NCBI GenBank assembly: GCA_934754775.1
Contig: CAKVIM010000008.1
Location: forward strand, 14,934 to 78,933
Source: an uncultured Candidatus Melainabacteria bacterium
Lineage (GTDB): Bacteria; Cyanobacteriota; Vampirovibrionia; Gastranaerophilales; Gastranaerophilaceae
Length of the DNA stretch: 64,000 nt
Direction: 5' to 3'
Made by a program: the position numbers and the translations under genes. The notes under the pieces are model-generated. The model made no database searches, had not been told where the DNA came from, and saw only the letters and a list, made by a program, of their open reading frames with translations. Positions 60,650 to 64,000 of this stretch are shown here, one piece after another. Each line of letters opens with the position of its first letter. The first letter of the stretch is position 1.

Positions 60650-62015
60650 CTTTAGCTTTATCCTTTACTCTTGATGCGATTATAGAAGCTGAGATTAAAC
60701 AGAATGCTCCGATTAGGAATGTGTATTCCCAGTGGTAGTTAACTCCGCCGATTACATTGAATTCACATCTGTTGATAATCCAGGATACGAGTGTGCAGAC
60801 AAATACTTGAGGACCTGCGATGAAGATATTGAAGATACCCATTACAGACCCTTCTGTGCCAGGTTTAATGTATTGAGAAAGCATCGCAAACGGAAGTGCA
60901 CAAATGCTTGCCCAGCCGATACCTGATAGAGCCATTAATGCTGCAACTATTTTTACATCTTTTATAAATGCCATACCTATGAATGCTAATGCCATAGATA
61001 GCATAGATATGATGTGAACTTTTTTGTTCCCGAATTTAACTGATAGTACGCCAATCGGAATTGCAACAACGAAGCAAACTAGGTTGAATATTGCAAAACA
61101 GATTGAAGAAAAGTTTGTGCCGGCAAGAACTGCTGAGTCGTAGCTTGCTTTTACAACTTCTGATACGTTTGATAAATCAGGGACTCCGTATACTGTGTGG
61201 ATTGCATATTGTGTGAAGTAAATCATCATGCACATATTTCCAATCCAAGTGAAGAATTGCATCCAGCAGATTTTACCAACTTCCGGAGAAAGTGCGAAGA
61301 ATTCTTTTAGAGATTTAATTAAATCGAATTTTTCTTTCTTTTCGTCTTCTTTTGGTTGGTATCTGCGTTCTTTAATCATTAAGCAAGTCCAAGCCATACC
61401 AAGAGAGAATGCAAGAGCTGCCATTATAAATTGAGCGTTAATTGACATTTGGTAATTGAATGCCCATTTTAAAAATGGTGCTGTACCTGCTGCAAATACT
61501 GAACCTAATCCGATTGCGAGGCTGATGTATGAGTTTGCAATTGAGTGTTGTTCAGGTGGAACAACATCAGGAACAAGAGCTCTGTATGGCCCTTGGGCGA
61601 TGTTAACGCAAGCGTCAAGTATCCAAATCATGACAGCTGCGAAACATAGAGCTGCCAGAGCTGGGAACTTGATGTGTAAAGCTGATGATAGCCAATTAGT
61701 GATTAGTTCTGAATTCGGTAGAGCCCAAAGTGCTAATGCTGATAATAGGGCACCGCCTAAAAGATATGGTCTTCTTCTTCCAAATGGAGAAGTTGTCTTG
61801 TCGCTTAAAGCTCCGATTATAGGTTGAACTACCATGCCTGTAAATGGGCCTGCAAGCCAAATTAGCCCGAATAAAAATGGTGAAGCACCGAGATTTTCGG
61901 TAACCGGACCTGACAGAATAATTCTCATCTGCCACGCAAATTGCAGACCAAAAAATCCGAGAGCAAAACTAAGAAATTTTGCGGTCGAAAAACGTTTTAA
62001 AATATTGTCTTCCAT
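60642..62015 (-). CDS. MFS transporter, sucrose/GPH-like (SLC45-type)
   Basis: A 457-residue major facilitator with 12 transmembrane helices. SFALGFFGLQFAWQMRIILSGPVTENLG opens helix 1, and the loop 2-3 signature is GALSDKTTSPFGRRRPYLLGG, the form found in plant sucrose carriers, SLC45 and bacterial disaccharide transporters. It probably imports a sugar with H+ or Na+. Shine-Dalgarno AGGGGGAG precedes the ATG. It is first in a two-gene unit with the B12-radical SAM gene; whether the two act together is unknown. Confidence 0.85.
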   Translation of the reverse strand: MEDNILKRFSTAKFLSFALGFFGLQFAWQMRIILSGPVTENLGASPFLFGLIWLAGPFTGMVVQPIIGALSDKTTSPFGRRRPYLLGGALLSALALWALPNSELITNWLSSALHIKFPALAALCFAAVMIWILDACVNIAQGPYRALVPDVVPPEQHSIANSYISLAIGLGSVFAAGTAPFLKWAFNYQMSINAQFIMAALAFSLGMAWTCLMIKERRYQPKEDEKKEKFDLIKSLKEFFALSPEVGKICWMQFFTWIGNMCMMIYFTQYAIHTVYGVPDLSNVSEVVKASYDSAVLAGTNFSSICFAIFNLVCFVVAIPIGVLSVKFGNKKVHIISMLSMALAFIGMAFIKDVKIVAALMALSGIGWASICALPFAMLSQYIKPGTEGSVMGIFNIFIAGPQVFVCTLVSWIINRCEFNVIGGVNYHWEYTFLIGAFCLISASIIASRVKDKAKVA

Positions 62016-62411
62016 ATATCTCCCCCTAGATTAAACTTCTTTCTTCCAGTGTACAGACAACAAACTCTTGCGTCAATATCTTGATATATTCCCTTTTCCG
62101 TTGGAGAGCTTTTCGCTTAATAATCGAGTTCCGCACTCCTTCCCTAGCAAGGGAAGGTTAGGATGGGTGTTAGCCCGTAGGGGACACAATAAACCCCTCA
62201 CCCGCATCTGTAATGCTCGCCAAGGTCTCGCAAACAGCTGCGACCTCTCCTCTAAGTAGAGGTCGATGTTCAACCAAAGAACCTCTTTAGCACATCCCCT
62301 CTCCTTACAGGAGATTTTTCGCTTCACTTTTAAGCCTGTAGTTTTGCTTACAAGTATGGAAGTGTGGTGTAAAAGGGTGAGGTGTTACCCCGTAAGGGTA
62401 ATAAATCTCTC

Positions 62412-62482
62412 CCTCACCCGTTTTTCTAATGTTCAAGCACAGCTTTCACATTGAAAAACTACCCTCTCCAGTTGGAGAGGGT
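62412..62482 (-). repeat. 71-base dispersed palindrome-bearing repeat, copy 2
   Basis: The reverse complement matches 3990-4060 over 71 bases with about five differences, clustered in the CCCTCTCC/GGAGAGGG hairpin loop. Confidence 0.8.
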
Positions 62483-62528
62483 GATGTAAAACAACTTTCC
62501 ATTTACCCCCCCCCTCCACACACCGTCC

Positions 62529-62591
62529 AAATGTAAACAATTGTAACGATTTTTCTTAAAATCCTAAAGTTTTTCAAAAAAATGCCGTAAT
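62529..62591 (+). promoter_or_regulatory. Sigma-28-type promoter and upstream box of the 62666 gene
   Basis: TAAAGTTT (62565-62572), 11 bases, GCCGTAAT (62584-62591): an exact FliA -35 and spacing with a partial -10. Upstream, AAATGTAAACAATTGTAACG and TTTTTCTTAAAA match the box at 31763. CACACCG just before it is also shared. The start codon is 74 bases downstream of the -10. Confidence 0.65.
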
Positions 62592-62665
62592 ACATGATAC
62601 AGAGGCTAAAAAAGCCAAATCAATGGAACCAAAAATAATCGGAAAAGGAAAAAGGAGACACCGTC

Positions 62666-64000
62666 ATGGGTATGTCAGCATCACAAGCAAGATTATTAAG
62701 TCTGGAAGCAAGACAGTCTAACCTTGAATATCAAGGTCAACAGATTAACCAAGAACGTTCTGTTTTATCACAACAGGCGACTGCTTTGTATGAAACATTG
62801 AACTCAATGACTGTTCCGACTCCTCCATCAACTACCGACTATACAACTGTTCAATATACAGGTAAAAGCGGTACTGTAACATATACTTTCGATGCAAGCA
62901 ATGTTAAACCTGATAGTGACGGAAATTATATTGTTACTTTGGGCTACACTGAATACGGCAGCTCTTTGACTAAAAATAATGGTTATAAGACAACAAGCGT
63001 TGGTGAACAAAAAATCAATGTAAGTGCAGTTGCTACTTCGACGACTACTACGAAAACAGGTTATACAGCATTGGGTGAAAAAGAAAGTGCTGATGCAAAA
63101 GATTTCTTGGTAAAAGTTGATGCAAAGCCGACTTCAGGTGTTTATTACATATTAGATAGTGATGGTTTTTATGTAAAGGGCGGTGATGAGGATGAAACAT
63201 ACAAAGGTGGATACTACACTCATACAACAACAAAACCAACTGGCACTGATAATTATATTGCGGTAAAAGGTGATAAAAAAGAAACAACAACTACTAATAC
63301 ATTTACAGCAGCTCAAATACAAAGCTTTTATGTAGACGACGGTGACGGCAATGCTGTTCCTTGTACATTAGATATGAAAGGTATTGTTCCGGCAGAAGAC
63401 GGGTCTGATTCTTATACAATTGATACAAAAATTCTTAAAAATGTTTGGAAAATTAATCCGGCAGGTAGTACAAAAGAATTAACAATCCCAAATAAAAGCG
63501 GTTACATAATTGGTGGTTATAATGCTTATGCATTAACTGCAGAAAATGTCGGTGACCAAGCTGAATTTGATGGATATTGTGAAGCAATAAAAAACTCTGG
63601 CTTAAAACAAGCAAATGGAGATCCTTATACTGCAGAACATTTCTTTATTTACTACGACTCAGAAAATAAGATTCACTTTGCATTGAAAAATGAAGTTGAA
63701 AAAGCTAATACAGAACAATCAAATACTTGTATTACTTATGACTTCATTTCAAATGGTTCTTATACAAAGAACAAAGAATACAAAGGTTCAAAACTTCATT
63801 TTGACCCATCAAGCGGAAGAATCACTTCTATAGATATTCCTTCAACTGATACAAAAGGAAATATTGTTTCTTATTCAACAATTGATGTTTCAGCAAAAAC
63901 AGTTACTGATAACAATGCTTATAAAGATGCATACAACGAATATGAATATTCTAAGTATGAATATGATAAAAAGAACCAAGAAATCAATGCTAAGACTGAA
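62666..64000 (+). CDS. Lineage-specific coiled-coil protein of the MGM-ASQ family, 3' end outside the window
   Basis: At least 445 codons are open to the window edge. It starts MGMSASQARLLSLEARQSNL, then a Gln-rich helix (to about residue 50). A long Thr/Ser/Tyr/Gly-rich strand-like middle (about 55-420) follows, then the beginning of a C-terminal coil (YNEYEYSKYEYDKKNQEINAKTE). The ends pair with those of the 31869 protein; the middle is unrelated, as in flagellin-type or adhesin-like proteins. It has no Sec signal peptide, so export would need another route. Shine-Dalgarno AAAGGAG precedes the ATG. Its promoter matches sigma-28 consensus. Function is unknown. Confidence 0.65.
   Translation, partial: MGMSASQARLLSLEARQSNLEYQGQQINQERSVLSQQATALYETLNSMTVPTPPSTTDYTTVQYTGKSGTVTYTFDASNVKPDSDGNYIVTLGYTEYGSSLTKNNGYKTTSVGEQKINVSAVATSTTTTKTGYTALGEKESADAKDFLVKVDAKPTSGVYYILDSDGFYVKGGDEDETYKGGYYTHTTTKPTGTDNYIAVKGDKKETTTTNTFTAAQIQSFYVDDGDGNAVPCTLDMKGIVPAEDGSDSYTIDTKILKNVWKINPAGSTKELTIPNKSGYIIGGYNAYALTAENVGDQAEFDGYCEAIKNSGLKQANGDPYTAEHFFIYYDSENKIHFALKNEVEKANTEQSNTCITYDFISNGSYTKNKEYKGSKLHFDPSSGRITSIDIPSTDTKGNIVSYSTIDVSAKTVTDNNAYKDAYNEYEYSKYEYDKKNQEINAKTE

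Larger units (their letters stand above)
62016..62665. other. 650-base intergenic region packed with palindromic repeats
   Basis: There is no gene. It holds several palindromic elements: CCTTCCCTAGCAAGGGAAGG with GTTAGGATGGGTG (62138-62169), CGACCTCTCCTCTAAGTAGAGGTCG (62241-62265), CCCTCTCCTTACAGGAG (62298-62314), GGGTGAGGTGTTACCCCGTAAGGG (62375-62398) and the 71-base element. A run of Cs lies at 62505-62515. The promoter region of the 62666 gene (62519-62600) closes it. Confidence 0.65.

Noticed and set aside
60642..62015. Plus-strand frames of 60-120 codons opposite the MFS gene
   Set aside because: The MFS gene has 12 helices and the family signature; the opposite frames lack ribosome sites and recognisable features.
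62073..62327. 84-codon minus-strand frame in the repeat-packed gap
   Set aside because: It spans several palindromic repeats and translates to the typical HPNLPLLGKE-type repeat peptide; no ribosome site or independent support.

Overview
The window is about 64 kb of AT-rich bacterial chromosome carrying roughly 53 protein genes. The best guess for the host is a gut-type Melainabacterium (Vampirovibrionia, order Gastranaerophilales, the non-photosynthetic sisters of Cyanobacteria). The envelope is diderm: BamA/Omp85 with a Skp-like chaperone, LpxA and a TolC-family protein. Metabolism looks fermentative: pyruvate,phosphate dikinase, and alpha-glucan enzymes of families GH57 and GH13. Several sizeable families match nothing I can name outside this lineage. 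The assignment rests on recognition of protein families, not on an rRNA. No rRNA, tRNA, CRISPR array, transposase or prophage was seen.

Layout. 1-5.1 kb: end of a GH57-type gene, a periplasmic protein, a DciA-like protein divergent from nrnA-yihY-ykgJ, a small orphan gene, a repeat-rich gap and an ABC ATPase. 5.2-14.4 kb: ppdK, then a leftward block holding sigma factor-gcvPB and bamA-skp-(FlhA-C-like gene). 14.5-24.1 kb: secA, a prepilin, a GH57 branching enzyme, radical SAM and PHP proteins and two membrane proteins. 24.2-31.5 kb: a repeat-bearing membrane protein, tolC-HAD, valS and rqcH. 31.5-45.1 kb: a sigma-28-type promoter with a large coiled-coil protein, ffh, pth, TPR, U32, an orphan 588-residue protein, era-GH13 and the first of two related membrane proteins. 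45.1-51 kb: lpxA, a possible small RNA, a DMT transporter, rplS-rbgA-tag, the second related membrane protein and a small Cys/Gly-rich protein. 51-59.2 kb: pilT-recO-gatD, then M16-M14-uppS leftward, an acidic 829-residue protein and rpsT. 59.2-64 kb: B12-radical SAM and MFS genes, a 650-bp repeat-packed gap and the start of a second coiled-coil protein under a sigma-28-type promoter.

The most interesting signal is a set of flagellar or type III export-like parts with no flagellar operon in view. A soluble protein (8343-9809) carries what looks like the cytoplasmic half of FlhA, without the membrane half. A FliA-like sigma factor sits at 13746-14384. Two paralogous proteins (31869 and 62666), with flagellin- or hook-associated-like coiled-coil ends, each lie downstream of a near-consensus sigma-28 promoter (TAAAGTTT, then GCCG). 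A second promoter-like motif, CAATTTTTG-N11-ACTTTATATA, precedes three other orphan genes (3886, 24198, 40291). Together these suggest a lineage-specific secretion or surface regulon.

The gaps also hold families of short palindromic repeats. One copy is inserted in frame inside the U32 peptidase gene. About eight genes have a -10-like box ending roughly 5-8 nt before the start codon and no clear Shine-Dalgarno, which suggests leaderless transcripts.
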